Shown here piece after piece: positions 25,247 through 38,138 of a stretch of 64,000 nucleotides of DNA (the stretch's first letter is position 1; each line of letters opens with the position of its first letter). Both the position numbers and the translations under genes were made by a program. This stretch comes from Letharia columbiana (lineage: Eukaryota; Ascomycota; Lecanoromycetes; Lecanorales; Parmeliaceae). The notes beneath the pieces are model-generated. The model did not search any database. It had not been told where the DNA came from and saw nothing but the letters and a program-made list of their open reading frames with translations. The DNA lies in the NCBI RefSeq assembly GCF_014066305.1, contig NW_023501051.1:124001-188000 (forward strand), read 5' to 3'.

Positions 25247-27013
25247 CTAACCAGATCCACCCTTGAATGCCTTGCCGAACATGAGCAATTGGACTTGGTC
25301 GTAGATCGAAAGCACACCAGCACCAGCGACACCACGGAGGATATTGGCACCAGCACCCTTGAACAAAGATCTAACACCCTCAGCGGCAATAATTTGGCGA
25401 CCGGCATCAATGGAAGACTTGTACTTGACGGCCTAATGAACGTTTTAGTAAGTTGATCTTGGGTTAGGAGATTTGCAACGGTAACTCACTTCACCAGAAG
25501 TCATCATCATACGCCTACGGATAGTATCGAGAGGGTACGAGCAGATACCAGCACCAGTGGTGACAGTCCAGCCGAGCAAGAAGGAGGCCAAGAAGTTACC
25601 CTCGAGAGAACCAACCAGGAGAACAGGCTTGAGGGAGTCGTACATTCCGAAGTACAATCCGCGGTAGACGATGATACCAGCGACAGAGGGACCGAAACCA
25701 CGGTAGAGACCAAGGATACCGTCAGAGGCAAGAGTCTTCTTGTAGACATCCACCAGACCGTTGAATTGACGGTCTCCGCCAGTCTTTGAATTCTTGGCGT
25801 CGTTTGCTAGACGAGTACGGGCGTAGTCCAGGGAGTACACGAAAAGGAGGGACGTAGCACCAGCGGCCTATGATCATTAGTTTGAAATATTTATCTATAT
25901 CAGCCCACTGGTTACTTACACCACCCGAGGCCAAGTTGCCCATCATCCACTTTGCGTAGCCATCACGCTCCTTCTTGAATGCGAACATGGACTTGTAGGT
26001 ATCACGGAAAGCGAAGTTGAGGGCCTGGGTTGGGAAGTATCGGATAACGTTGGCTGTATTACCACGCCAGAGCGAAACCACCCCCTCATTGGCGACTGTG
26101 CGGCTAAAGCACTCCCCGATGCCAGCATACTTGCGGTCAAGGCGTCCAGTCTTCAACATCTCATCCTGTTGGCAAGCAAAGTTCAGTAGAGATTCAAGTC
26201 CGGATCTTGGAGTTACAGCCTGTGTGCTACGCAGCTGGTGGTTGACAGGAAAAGGCCAGAAAGACCACCTCAGCCTAAAAACCATGCTAGAAGCTGCTAT
26301 TGCAAGATGTACAATTCCAAGCCCCAGTGTTATAAATATTCATAGCATTACTCCGGGACGAATGAAGAGATATAGCTTACCTGATTTTGAATGAGGAGCT
26401 TAACACGCTCGATAGGAGCAGCAGCGGTTTTTGAGACGGCAGCAGATACACCACCCACTATAACACGCTGTCAGTCAGCCGAAACATTTCTCACTACTCT
26501 AATTCGCGCAGTATGTTTGCGTTGGCTGCCACCATCCAGCTCTTGTTCTGATTCGGTGAATCCTATGTAGGCCTAGATGAATTGAGATACGTACTCAAGA
26601 AATCCACAACGAAGCCCTGTTATCATAGCTTATATTAGCCTCCTATTCTTGGTGTAATGGGGTGTTATTCTATCTTGCGCCATCACCAGTGCCTAGCCTG
26701 ACAAGCAATCATCGTGATGAGGACATTGGAATTTCACCCAATCGATGTCGCTTGAGATGGCATTGACATGGCGCGATATCGCGCAAGATTTGATGGGAGC
26801 TGGAAACCTACAGGCATGCTATTAAACTGTCAGCTTTCGTTCATCAAACAGTGGCTCAGGTCAGAAGGCAAGCTCAGAGGGCCTGGAAAAGACTCCAAGG
26901 ACTTGTTGCCGATGCAATCCGTCTTGCATCATTGCAGCACAGATAGTAAGGGATTACGGTGAGACCTACCCCATAAAGGACTTCTTGGCCTGGACCACCT
27001 CTCCTTCAGGCAT
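25247..27013 (-). CDS. AAC: mitochondrial ADP/ATP carrier
   Basis: Inner-membrane antiporter exchanging cytosolic ADP for matrix ATP. Exons: 26616-26595, 26457-26381, 26165-25920, 25867-25490 and 25432-25247, plus a first exon from the ATG at 27013. The joined protein has three mitochondrial-carrier repeats, the nucleotide-carrier signature RRRMMM, and conserved blocks [53 protein letters not shown] and [13 protein letters not shown]. Exons 2-6 give 302 aa that match the usual carrier from the GFVVDFL block on. The first exon ([15 protein letters not shown]) ends in phase 2 before GTAGGT, while the next exon needs phase 0, so a micro-exon or a different junction is likely in the 0.35-kb first intron. 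Five introns is typical for this gene in filamentous fungi. Confidence 0.93.
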
Positions 27014-27391
27014 CTCGGCGGTATTTCAAGGAAATAAAGGGTATGAGAAAGATAAATTGAAAGACTGAGTGGAGTGGAGTGGAGTAATTGAGACCTAGGT
27101 CGTCGTTGGTGTTCACGAGTGTTGTGATGAGTTGACAGAAGGAAATTTTTGGTAACGGATACCAAGCCACTAGTGCTCTAGTCTACAATGGGAATATAGC
27201 TCAAGACGATACTTAATGTCTTCCTCTTCCGGAACCTCCCGATCTCAAAACTTCCATCAAAGACAGACACTATTTGTGTGAACGACTTCTTTGGAGACAC
27301 CTCCAACTGCAAAGGACTGCCTACAGAATCCGGGTCGAATATTATCTATGTACAATGTTGGCAAGCCAATGATATCAGATCTTAGCCATCG
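27014..27391. other. Intergenic, 0.38 kb
   Basis: Promoter and 5' UTR of the ADP/ATP carrier gene, with a short GGAGT repeat near 27070, and the 3' end of KRI1. No gene. Confidence 0.5.
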
Positions 27392-29485
27392 TCAAGTGCT
27401 GGATGGCTTGCTCTTCCTTGAGCGTGTCTTTTTCTTCCCTTCCTTGATATCAGTCCTATTGGGGGCTTTAAGCTTCGATTTGTGATCTGCCAAATCCTGA
27501 CCAGCGAGCACCTCAGCAAGCGTCTTTTGTGGTCCCTGCTCGTTGCCAAAGGTCTCCTTTCTCCACTGCCGTAGCCTTGCCTTTTTTCCTAGCCGCTTCT
27601 TATCCTTCTTTTTCTTGTCCGAGTCTCTGAACGCAGCCATCTTTTTGAGTCCTGCGTATTGATTAAGCTGACTGTCCGAGGCCATCAATATATCGTGTGG
27701 CGTAAGACCATATGCTATTGGTGAAGTTTCTCTGTAGCGGAAATGACCTGCATGCTTCTTGCTGAAATTGGATAGGGTTTCGTCCACCTTTATGGATTCG
27801 TCAACAAGCTGTTCAATCTTGCGGCGTTCGAGCCGGGCCTCCTTTTTGTGCTCGTCCCTTTCGCGTCTCTTGCTGGGCTTTGACTTCGGTTCTGGTTTCG
27901 AGACTGACTCCGAGTCGCTGCTCCCATCATTTGCGATCGTGGCTCCACCAGCAGAGGACTCATCATCTGTCATGGAGAATTGGGGCTTTTCGTGTTCTGC
28001 TGCATCAAAGTCAAGTACGAGATCATCAATTTCTATGTCGTCCTCCCATTTGGGCTTCGTGATCTTTCGTTGACTCTTCCCTTTCACCTCACTGCTGTCA
28101 TCTGTATCATGATCGGCATAGTAGTCGTCACCGAAACGTTTTCGCATCTCTTGCTCCCATCGTTCGTCATCCCAGCCGTCATCAAGGAAAGCGGGCCAAT
28201 CCTGCTCCTGGATTGACTTGCCCCGCAAGCCTGCAGCATCTTTAATTTTTCGAATCTTTTCTTCGACTTCAGAAACCTTCAGCTTTCGGTAACGGGCTTT
28301 TTCTTCATCACGAGCCTGCCTTGCTGCCTCTTTCTTCATTTGTTCAGCTTCACGTGCCTTCTTTCTAGGATTTGTGGGTTCTTTCCGCACGGAATATTTT
28401 GCTGCGGCGTCTCTCGCATGAGAGAGGAGCTTTTCATGGGAGGCTTGCGGATCTTCGAAGCGCAAATTATACGCCTCCTCGAAGAGCTCCGCTCGACGAT
28501 CCTCTTCCTCATCATCAGACTCGAATGGCTGAAACTTGGTCCCGGCCGCGGGGACCCATGCTCTCGCGGACATGTAATTGGATAAGAAAGTTTCCGGGTC
28601 CTTGTCGGCGGCCTCGAGGTCCACCTCCGGATTCTTAATCTTCAATCGAATGGTTTGACTCTCTTTCTGTGATGCAGAAGGCTTCCGGACCAAAAAGTCG
28701 TCGTCACCACCCTTATCCTCCCCAGAGTCAATTTCACTATTAGCCGCGGCATGCATTTCCTTCACTATGACATTTTTGAGATCGTCTTGCTGCTGTGCAT
28801 AACTCATGGGTCCATCGTCCTGAATTTTGGGGGACGCAGCAACTTCAAGTATGTTTCTTCGGTGATAGTCGTTAAGATACATAGGCTTTTCATGTTTCGT
28901 TTTGAGGCCTTTGCTGTCTTGAGCCTCGTCATCTAGGTCCGTAAAGAATTTCGCTTTCTCATCGTAGACGCGAGGATCCTTCCTCCGGATCGCCTCAAGA
29001 GTTTCTTGTATTTGCTTATCAAGAGCCTCGGATGCCAGAAACCCCTCGTCATCCTCCTCCTCTGAGTCTGTAGAAGATCCTATGCCGTCATCGTCGTCCT
29101 CATTTGGCCCCGCCCTATGCCTAGTTACCGTAGATACGTCGTTGCCGTATTTTTCTTGGACTGTTATGGTCAGTACGTAATCTTAGTAAGATTGGGCAAA
29201 GCTTTACTCACGCTTGTGAAGCTCCTCTCTTTTCTTATTGTGCTCAAAGCGTCTGGCAAACTCATGGTTTACTTTGAAGCCGTGACCACCTGTTTCTGAT
29301 TCGTCATTCCGCACAGACAATCCTCTATCCATTTTGGACACACTGTCTTCCTCGTCGGAGATATCATCTTCCTCTAAGAGTCCCTTCAATCGCTTTGTAG
29401 GCCTCTCACTCTCGACTTGCTCATGACGTTTTATTTCGACATCTTTGAGAGCTTGTGAGCCTTTATTGAAGCCCATCTTCGCCAT
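27392..29485 (-). CDS. KRI1: KRI1-family ribosome biogenesis factor
   Basis: Nucleolar protein needed for 40S subunit assembly in yeast, where it works with Krr1. Exons 29485-29212 and 29154-27392, joined over a 57-nt intron, give 678 aa. Features: FEHNKKREELHK at the end of exon 1, long acidic Asp/Glu stretches (STDSEEEDDEGF, FESDDEEEDRR), Lys/Arg-rich coiled segments, DWPAFLDDGWDDERWEQEM, and the Kri1 C-terminal domain with FRYRETSPIAYGLTPHDIL and KKRLGKKARLRQWRKETFG. The tail is very basic. The ATG at 29485 is the first in frame; the frame extends slightly upstream without an ATG. It lies head-to-head with the lipid-transfer gene at 29996, with 510 bp between the start codons. Confidence 0.92.
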
Positions 29486-29995
29486 GATATTCAATTCTGT
29501 GGCATGTCGGAATCTATGAAGGCAGATGGATGGCTTTTGTGTTCTCAGCCTTTGTAAGGGACATCTGCGATTTGAATATTAGTTTGCCAAAGTGTCGAGA
29601 GGGTACACTAGTAACGATGAGGACTGGGGTTACGAACTGGACAACTTGACCGTAAACATTATCCGTCCGTTCAAAGCATTGCCGGAGTCGTGCATTATGA
29701 TTCGTTGCGTATTATCGAGACACTGCAATTCATAATTTGACGACTCTCGGAGGAACCTCGGTGCGCTAACTAACTCTAGTAGAGCGACTCGAACGCGACG
29801 ATTGAAACAGCAGTACCATCCTCAGAATTCACACCTACTCATATTGCGATCTCTTAGCCTTCTAGGAGTGCCATTGACTGTGAATGACCAGAATGTACAT
29901 ACGTCTTGCGAAATGTTTGCTGAGTCGATGAAGTCCTCAACGCCTTCCAGCTAAACAGCTTCTTCGAGACCTTACTACTTGGATTTGTGCTCAGT
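29486..29995. promoter_or_regulatory. Divergent promoter region KRI1 / BAR-PH-GRAM gene
   Basis: 510 bp between two start codons on opposite strands. It must carry both promoters. No specific operator was identified. Confidence 0.5.
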
Positions 29996-32900
29996 ATGGC
30001 CGATATCCCTGCCCACTTGGACGAGGGCAGGCCAATAACCCTTCTGTATGAAGCTAATGTATCATTCTTTTCCAACGATCCGCCGGCTAATTCGTGCTAG
30101 TCCTGTGGGTTTGAAGGAAGCGGCCCTCGATTCTCCAACATTTAGATCGGGGTTCACTCACTTCTCCGAGCAATTCGACCTCGTGGAGAAATGGCTAGAA
30201 GGCTACGTAAAGTGTACTTCAAGGTTATCACACGAAGTTGCAAATTTCGAATCTTTGGTCAACGGATTCCTTACACAGACGACACCGCCTACCTACCTTT
30301 CCGAGGCCGTCATTGATCATGACTACACGTTGCTGGCAATGAAGAGATATAGCGAGGGTGCGAAGGAGTTTTGGACGGCAACCATGTCTGGACTTAGGAA
30401 AATTCAGGTGAACATAGTAGAACCTATCCGGACTTTTCTCTTGAACGACCTTCGATCGTTCAAGGAAACTAGGCGAAATCTTCATGTCACGCAGAAGGAG
30501 CTTGATAACCTGCACTCACGCTACTCCGGTCAAGCCAAGACCAAGGAAGCTTCATCTTTGCGAGAAGACGCCTTCCAACTCCATGAAGCGCGAAAAGCCT
30601 ATTTGAAAGCATCGATGGACTTCAGTGTCACAGCGCCACAGCTACGAATGGCACTAGACAAGATGCTTGTGAAAGTATTCGCAGATCAATGGCGCGACAT
30701 GCGGACCCCTCGGCAGAACATAAGCGGCTCTATCGGAAAGTGGGGCAGTGACATTGAGAGAGTCAGAGGTTGGAGTCGTGAGATGGAGAATGGGGAAAAA
30801 TCCTTCCGACGAGAGCTCCAGACTGCCAGGAAACAGATTGAAGAGAGCGCGGAAGCGGCGTCTCGCCCCTCACGCGAACTAGAGGATTATGCTGTTGGGT
30901 CAGCCTCGGCATCCGCGGTCAGAGCGCCTTCTACTACCAACCTGCAAACGCCGGGTGGTAGACCACGATCTGCCAGGTCTGAGAAACAAGGCTGGCTTAA
31001 CTTGCGGACTGTCTCGGGAAAGCCCTCAAGGACTACATGGCTCCGGAAATGGTTTTTTGTGAAAAACGGCATTTTTGGGTGGCTCGTACAAGGCACTCGA
31101 TCTGGTGGCGTTGAAGAAAGTGAGCGCATCGGACTTCTACTTTGTAATGTGAAGCCTGGTAATGCGGACGACCGAAGATACGTATTCGAAGTGAAGACCA
31201 AAGACACCACTATAGTCGTCCAGGCTGAGACCGCTCCTGAACTAGTGGAATGGCTTGCAACGTTTGAGATTGCCAAACAGAAAGCTCTTGAAGACCCAGC
31301 AAGCACGGAGTCTCCCGGTCTCGGTCCTCGGGCTCAAGATCCTGCCTTTGCGATCTCTCCCCCAAGCGCACCAGAATTTGCTGCAAGTGCTGCTGATTCT
31401 GGGATGCCACAACACACGGACGACAACTCCGGTACATCCGGACTGGACCGAAGCTCAACTCTCCCTGTGCCTGGAGGAGACCCTTCTGCTAATAGGAGCA
31501 GCTTCGATGTCACCAGTCATCGACGCTCGTTCACCGAGAGAGAAGTAGATGTTAGCAGAGATCCTGCGTCGAGAATTATACAGAGGCTAGATCTTCATCG
31601 GAAGCCATTGGGAAGTGATAAATCGGCTGGCTCGCTTGCTAGCCCTGGACTTTCTGGAGGCGGTATTGCTAGTCTTATAGCAGCCAGTCACACGTCCATG
31701 CCCGTTGGACCTGGAGCGCTACCAACACCTCCGCCGTCCGAGACACCAGTATCAAGGAAATCGTCTGCACCGATTCTTAGCATGCGAGATCTACCTATGA
31801 GCACATTAGCCCCCAACACCCTAGCAAACCCACCTGCACCCACGAATCTTAGTGCAGCAGCTGTGATCGTTAATGGCGAGAAAGGTATTGGCGTAGGTCG
31901 TATAGATGCGTCAGGTGGTATGCCCAGCGGTCTCATGGCCAACATATGGGGGAGTGCAAATTGGGGTCATCTCAATAGGCTGGAACGTGGTGAGGTAAAA
32001 TCTCCGCAGGAGAAGCCTATGAAGTTATCAGACCCACCAAGCCCTATGGCTCGCCCCTCGAATGCTTCTTCTGCAAGCGGATCTCCTCTTCACAACGCCG
32101 CAGTCTTGGGAGCTAGCGATTCGGCCTCAGGCTCTATTGGACTAGACAAGACTACCGGCATGCCATCAGCACCATTCCCTTCACATCGTAAAACTATCAG
32201 CCTTGGTGGGGACGAGAAAAACGAGAGCTCTCAGCTAGACTATCCCAATTACTATCCGCTGCAGCTCAAGATGCAAGACGCGCAGTTCCGACTGTTGTTT
32301 CCCAATGTGCGTCGAGATGAAAGACTTGTATTAGTATTTAAGGCCACGTGGAGTCCGAACGAGCAACAAGAGTTTCCAGGAAGGATCTTTGTCACTGCTA
32401 AAGAGATTTATTTTTACAGCAATCATTGTGGTTTAACTTTAATCACAGGTGTCGGCCTTGACTCAATCTCAGAGATCACAGCGGCGACGGGAAAAGAATG
32501 TGACTTCGTCTTCTGTCATATGAAGAACAATAACAACCAAACAACCGGTTACAATCGCATCACGATCAAGACCTTTATAGAACCGCTTAGTCTGCTTCAG
32601 CGGCGACTCAACTTCTTGGTGCGGAACCGCACATCACAAGGGATTGGCATTGAAGAGATCATGAAGACTCTCATTAAGATGGAGCAAGATGATCCGGAAA
32701 GCAGCCCGAGCATAGACAGCTGGGAAAACGTATCCATCAATACGCCCACTGATGGCGATTCAACCCCCAGGCGCAATGCATCCCACAGGGATCAGCGAGA
32801 CCTCAGAGCGAGTAAGGCACCTTTCGTTGTTATCTCTTCCTATTCGAGACTGCTTTTGAGTCGCGAGACATCTTGGAGGAACAAGCTGCCCATTCTGCTC

Positions 32901-34877
32901 CCCTTTCTACTCCCCAGTTATGTCGTATTACTCAAATCTTATCAATGAGTGGTAATACTTACTCCGAAATGTGCTAGGCGTGTTAATTGACCGAGGGCTG
33001 TATGGGAGTAGCGCTCTCCAGCTAGACAGCGCAGGAGACAGTAGCAAAGCCTTCAAACTTCCGAAGCAGCCTATCACATATGCTCCATCCGGAATGGACA
33101 AGTTGGTTTTGGAGAGAAATTGGGACATCAGCCCGAAGGCTCTGTTTCATATTATGTTTGGAGATAAGAGTGTGGTATGGTACGTGCAGTTCGGAGCAAC
33201 TGATCCTTCCTGATTTTCACGAGCTCCGGGTTTCAAAGACCATCTTTTGAGACCAGAGCGCTCTTCTGATTCCCCGATCCTAGGTCACAATTCGGCCTCT
33301 TGCCCTGAAAAAGCCATGCTGACTCTTAAATCTGCATAGGCAACTTCTGTATCACGAACGGCGGGCTCGACGTGAGTGGTTTTTGAGACTTTTGGGGCTT
33401 TCATTACCACGTAGACCACGCTGACAGCTTCAAAGACATCAAGCAAAAACCGTGGAGTAACCAACTGGAACACGGGTACTTGCGTCGTGATTTCGAATAT
33501 CAGATCGAGTATCTGGATATTTTGAGTAAGCAGCTCTTATAAGACAATCGCCATTCTCAGCCCCAGCTAACTGGCCTTCACCCAGGACGAGTACGGATTG
33601 CCACAGTTGAAGACCACCAGATGGTAGAGGTGGCTAATGAACACCTCTTATATGTTATCTCGGACCGCAAGCGCCCTTGGCATCTCCCACATCGCGATAG
33701 TTTCCTCCTGCTCACTAAAGTGGTCATCACTCATCTGGCCAAATCAAAGTGCAAATTGGCCGTCTATACCAAGGTCGAGTGGACTAGACCTCCACCTCTT
33801 ATGAAGGGTACGTTGCCCATCCGTGGTTCCGCATTCTGGAAACATGCTGACAATGATAAGGTATTGTTGCCGAAGCAGCACTGAAGGGACTTGAGCTTGA
33901 CGCCTTGGACTTAGCAGACGTGATTGCGGAGCAAGTGAGGAATTTTGCAAGTGCCCATGGTCGAACGAAGAAGGCGATCCAGATCTTTGGCTCGGTTGGG
34001 CTCCAGACGCAAGTTTCTTTGTTTGCTGGGAACGATGCGCCATTGACATCGCAGTTGCGGCGTAAAATGAGGCGCCGAACTTTGACAGCGCTCGCTTTCG
34101 AGTCTCTTGGTTCGCTTTTGGAAAGTGTCGCCACCTCGGCAGTGCAGATAGTGTTTGACCTTGTACGATGGACCTGGAAAACGATCGACGCAAATAGCGT
34201 TCTGCTCGCCATTCTGGCAACGAGTGTCTTCGTCAACGTCATCTTCTCTTCAACGGGCACGTCCGAGTGGTGGAGGGAACGGAAAGCTGGCAATTTTATG
34301 ACTAGGTTGGGAGTCGGGCCAGACCTCACAATGAGCAAAGCCGTCTACCTGCATGAGATTCATGAATTTAACGCTCTGGAACTTGACCTTCGAGAAGCTT
34401 CTAGCAGTCAATGGTAAGTTTAATTCCGAGTCCCTTGTTGGTAGCCGGCAGCAACGATCTTACTGGTCTTGGTGTAGTCGAGATACCTTTAGTAGCGTCA
34501 TGAATCTTGGAAATGATTATGCACATCAGCAATCACAACAGCTCCCCTCTATGAGACCTTCGCAGACTCCAGCAGCTCGTCGTCTACAGAGGAGCCGAGA
34601 ACACTTGGGCTTCCAAAGACATGACTTGCTCGTGGCAATGCGAGTGATCAATAACATCGAGCGTGAGATGCTGCAAGCCGAGTGGGAGAACTGGCTCTTA
34701 GAAGAGAACGTCAAATGCAAGCATTTAGGGGCTATGCTGAGTCACAACACTACAGGGAAAAAGAACAGTGGGCAACATGTTTTGGATGGCGAATCCAGAC
34801 ACCTCGAGGAGGTCCGGGCGTGGCAGAAGCAATACTGCGACAGCTGTAACAAAGAGCTGGAAACCGTGGTGATTTGA
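29996..34877 (+). CDS. BAR-PH-GRAM-VASt sterol transfer protein (Sip3/Ysp1 type)
   Basis: Membrane-anchored protein of the LAM/StART-like family that moves sterol at ER contact sites; the yeast relatives with the same order are Sip3 (Lam3) and Ysp1 (Lam1). Exons: 29996-30045, 30101-32811, 32978-33179, 33340-33371, 33436-33525, 33586-33807, 33861-34413 and 34478-34877, giving 1419 aa with all phases consistent. A BAR-like helical region covers residues about 20-270 and PH about 310-410 (GWLNLRTV, TWLRKWFFVKNGIFGWL). A Ser/Pro-rich linker follows, then GRAM about 738-860 (FRLLFPNVRRDERLVLVF, EFPGRIFVTAKEIYFYS), VASt about 950-1125 (LVLERNWDISPKALFHIMFG) and one TM helix about 1214-1232 (SVLLAILATSVFVNVIF). 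The C-terminal ERE-rich helix is conserved in the family. Introns 2 and 3 are introner-like. Confidence 0.92.
32812..32977 (+). mobile_element. introner-like element 3 (diverged 5' end)
   Basis: 166-nt intron in phase 1 of a Ser codon in the BAR-PH-GRAM gene. Its 3' end, CTCCGAAATGTGCTAG, and an inner TTTGAGTCGCGAGACAT match introner 2; the inner block continues with GGAGGAACAAGCTGCCC, then TTCTGCTCCC. The 5' end (GTAAGGCACCTTTCGTTG) has drifted from the GTACGTACAT form. It is probably an older copy. Confidence 0.7.
33180..33339 (+). mobile_element. introner-like element 4
   Basis: 160-nt intron starting GTACGTGCAGTTCGGAG and ending CTGACTCTTAAATCTGCATAG-like, in phase 2 of a Trp codon. It lies 202 nt after introner 3 in the same gene. 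The middle has diverged from elements 1-3, but the ends, length and phase fit the family. Confidence 0.7.
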
Positions 34878-35703
34878 GTGTGAAGCAGGGTCCGGAGAGT
34901 AGCAGGAGGACTGAGCTCTAGCCAGAAACCTTGCAGCTCAACTCCGATTCCCCATAAGGAAACTTCGGCCGTTCTCGCTCTAGCGATCCTCCAGATGTTT
35001 GATGGCTCGGTGAGACCGAGACATTGGGACAGCGAGTGGGTGTGCGACTGGTGCACAGACCTGCCCACTCATTCTTCGACCTCGACGGAAATCTGCACCA
35101 GCAGTGGCTAATCTAGGCGTTCAGTCTGGCAAACATCTAGCAAAGGCCCAGGGAATACTTGTCGTGGCCTTGAGGCCTCAAGCGATGCTTCACCAGAAAA
35201 CCGATCTTCTGGAAGCTGAGGGCACTTCTGGAGGATGATTCGTCGTTTAGGTCAGGAATGGGAAAATATGATGCAATGCAAGAGGTGTGCAAAGCCCCTG
35301 CAGAATAGGACATGTTCAGGCTGTCAAGGTCTGCGGACCGATACATCACCGTTTGTGTGAGCCTAAGGTTTGCGTCAAGAACGCTGTATGAGGCCATGCA
35401 AGTATCAACGGCAGGGTCCTCAAACATTCCTAATCTAAGCCTATTGGGTTGAGTTGTGGCTTTCATCCCTTGCCTCCGTGCGCTCCCTGAGACATCTTTC
35501 TAGTCACTGATAAGCGCTTGCACATGGCTACTTGCCTAGGATACATCGGTACCAGATTGATACATCACACTGGGTTGTATTCTGATGACAATTTCCGGAA
35601 AAGCCTCCGTCTATAAATCTCCAATGTTCCTCCCGAAACAGTGTGTGCCCATACCCATTAGTCTTGCGTTGCTTAGTCATTTCAACCTTTCTTCAGTCAT
35701 TCT
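34878..35703. other. Intergenic, 0.8 kb
   Basis: No convincing gene. A minus-strand frame at 35466-35137 (109 codons) has no recognised motif and I do not call it. The region holds the 3' UTR of the BAR-PH-GRAM gene and the promoter of the Rua1-like gene. Confidence 0.5.
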
Positions 35704-37364
35704 ATGGCAGAGCACCCAGAAAGACCTCTTCATGTTCGAGCCGAGACTTATGGTGGCTGGCACACCCAACTTCCGGACGACTCGATATTCGAGTCCACAT
35801 TTGGACAGATATCATGTTCACAGGGTCACGACCAATCCGCTGAAGACTGTAATATTCGACAGCAAGATGCAGTTGGCTGTTCAATGTCGAATAACCTCAA
35901 ATTACCGATGCCGACCCATTTTCGCCACCCAATGCGAAAGCTACAGAGCCCTTGGAGCGACGGCTATGACTTTTCTTCAATTGAGTCCGCGCATGTCGGC
36001 TTCGGCTCTGATCTAGAGCCAACGGAGCTTGAAGCTAGTCACAGTGCGGTCAACAACAGCCACAGCGAGGCTTTCAAACATCAGCTAGCGCTGGATCAGG
36101 TAGAGCCTTCGGGCTTTTATTTGCGCTCTCCAATCTCAGGTCTTTGGCCCTTATACTTGCTACCTCATTGTGTTGAAGGATTCAGCTGATTGTTCCTAGA
36201 TCTTTCAGCCGCAACCAAAACATCGTTCCCCGGTTTCAATACGGCCAACTTCGAGTCGTATTTTGGCTTCGATGCTTCAACAGCCTCGGCGTATGGTAAC
36301 TTCCCTGCGGCATCGAGCCCTAGTGTTGCCGATTCTTCACCGCGAGCTCACTTTCGCATATCACCACACGCTGGATCATCTCGTGGTAGAAGCCGTTCTG
36401 ATGGCTTGCTAGCGGTATCTAGAGCCGAGTACCAATCGCATCTGATCAACAGCACCGTCAACATGCTAGCCCCTGCCTCCCATAGCTCACAGCCATCAGA
36501 TTCGCCGGAGCTGACACCAGGCATGGCGGAAAACGCCGTCGACTCGTTTTCTCAATCACCATCAACAACCTTCTCAGACTTGGACTTCGACTCTAGGTCT
36601 TTTGACCATGCAATGGCTCTCGCAGAAGCCAGCTACTCAGCACAAATCTCAGAGGACACTCCGAGTCACGCTTTGCAAGCAAAGTTCCATCCTGCTAAGC
36701 AACCCAAGAGTTCACCCTGCAGGCATCGCGAATCTTCCCCACCTGACCTCTTCGCACCCCTGAATATTACTCCCGTCACCCCTCCCCGTTCAGAAAAAGT
36801 CCGCCACCAGTCCCTCCGATTTCCGAACGATCTCTACACTCCTCTATACGTCCGTAACCACGGCATCAAGCGTGAGGGGTGGTGTGGCATCTGCCGCCCG
36901 GGCCGCTGGTTAGTACTCAAAAACAGTGCGTTCTGGTACGACAAGAGCTTCATACACGGCATCAGTGCTGCGAGTGGCAGGCGGTTTGAAGAGCCGGTGG
37001 AGGTGAGAAGGACGACTGGAAAGGTCAATGGGCAAGGAGAGGGGAAAGGGGTTGGGCAAGGGGATGGATGGGAAGGATTGTGTGGGACTTGTGGAGTTTG
37101 GACGACACTGGGAGGAGGGAGGAGAGGAGGTGTGCCGTGGTTTCGCCATGCTTATAAGGTAAGTCTTGAAATTTTGAGGAATTGGGGGGGGGGGAGTTGT
37201 GATGCTGATGACTGCAGTGTCATACGCACCCCAAGGTGCAAGATATGCCGAAAAGGAGACGGGAGAGCAAGGGCGAGAGGGTTTCGACGACGATGACGTC
37301 TAGACCTGTTGGTAGTGGAGGAGGAGATGATGGCGCTGATGGGGACGCCAAGGAAATCCTGTGA
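35704..37364 (+). CDS. Rua1-like transcription regulator (Cys-rich C-terminal domain)
   Basis: Likely nuclear regulator with the C-terminal domain first defined in Ustilago Rua1, the activator of ustilagic acid genes. Exons 35704-36139, 36200-37158 and 37218-37364 give 513 aa; both introns (60 and 59 nt) keep the frame. The C-terminal domain has the family pattern GIKREGWCGICRPGRWLVLK, NSAFWYDKSFIHGISAASG, EGLCGTCGVW and, across the last intron, WFRHAYK/CHTHPK. The Cys and His residues probably bind zinc. The N-terminal two thirds are rich in Ser, Pro and Thr and probably disordered. The start at 35704 is the first ATG in frame; a TTCTTCAG just before it could be a splice acceptor, so an earlier exon is possible. 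The target pathway cannot be inferred. Confidence 0.85.
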
Positions 37365-38138
37365 TGTGCCCAAGGATTCTTGGACCACCGTGTGTCTGCA
37401 CCTTCTTTGACATTCCGCTTTCGGGAACTGCTGTCTGGCTGGGTAATAGTCTTGCTGCGTAATTTGTCTCTTGGGCGGTAGTAGTCTTGTTTCATACTAT
37501 CCTTACATACACACATCAGGGCTTGGTTTTTCTTTACATGCAGAGTGAGAATCTGACGGTAGTAGACGACTTATGGAATGTCTGAATGGTCGGGCTTCTT
37601 ACCGTGATATGGCCCTCAAAGGGTGGTTTTACCCCAAAATCTTTATATTCTCTGCTCGCCAGTCCCCTTCGCGGCCGCCTTCACAGCGGACGATTGCCTC
37701 TTACCATCGATGTGCTTGCCTCCCAATCACTAGACTACTGTCCAGAGTTGTACTTAACGATCGTCTTATGTAACTTCCTCGGAGGCGGCCTAAGGTTCGA
37801 GGACCAAGACAAGGATGCAAAACTCACATATTTGTCTGCCCTGTATTTCTCTAGCCGGAGCCATTTACCGACAGTGTTCAAACAGCTGCTCCTCGTAGAG
37901 ACGTTATCAGGTTGATGAGCAGCAGGATTAATTCAAATTTTGAATACTCAACCCTCTTTACACTGACAGGATCTTACGCTTTATTGCCTTAGTCTTGCCT
38001 TGGCGTAGGTCGATTGGGCCTAGCGCCATTCAGCTCAGCTTACTTTATATCGTGCACTTTCACTGTGCAACATAATTAAAGTATCAACCATACGAAGATT
38101 CTACATCAACTCAATGATCTCGAGTCCCTGACACAAAG
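37365..38138. other. Intergenic, 0.77 kb
   Basis: I see no gene. Short frames at 37.57-37.92 kb lack any recognisable feature. Confidence 0.5.

Noticed and set aside
35137..35466. 109-codon minus-strand frame
   Set aside because: No motif, no splice partners and no ribosome-start context beyond chance; left uncalled.
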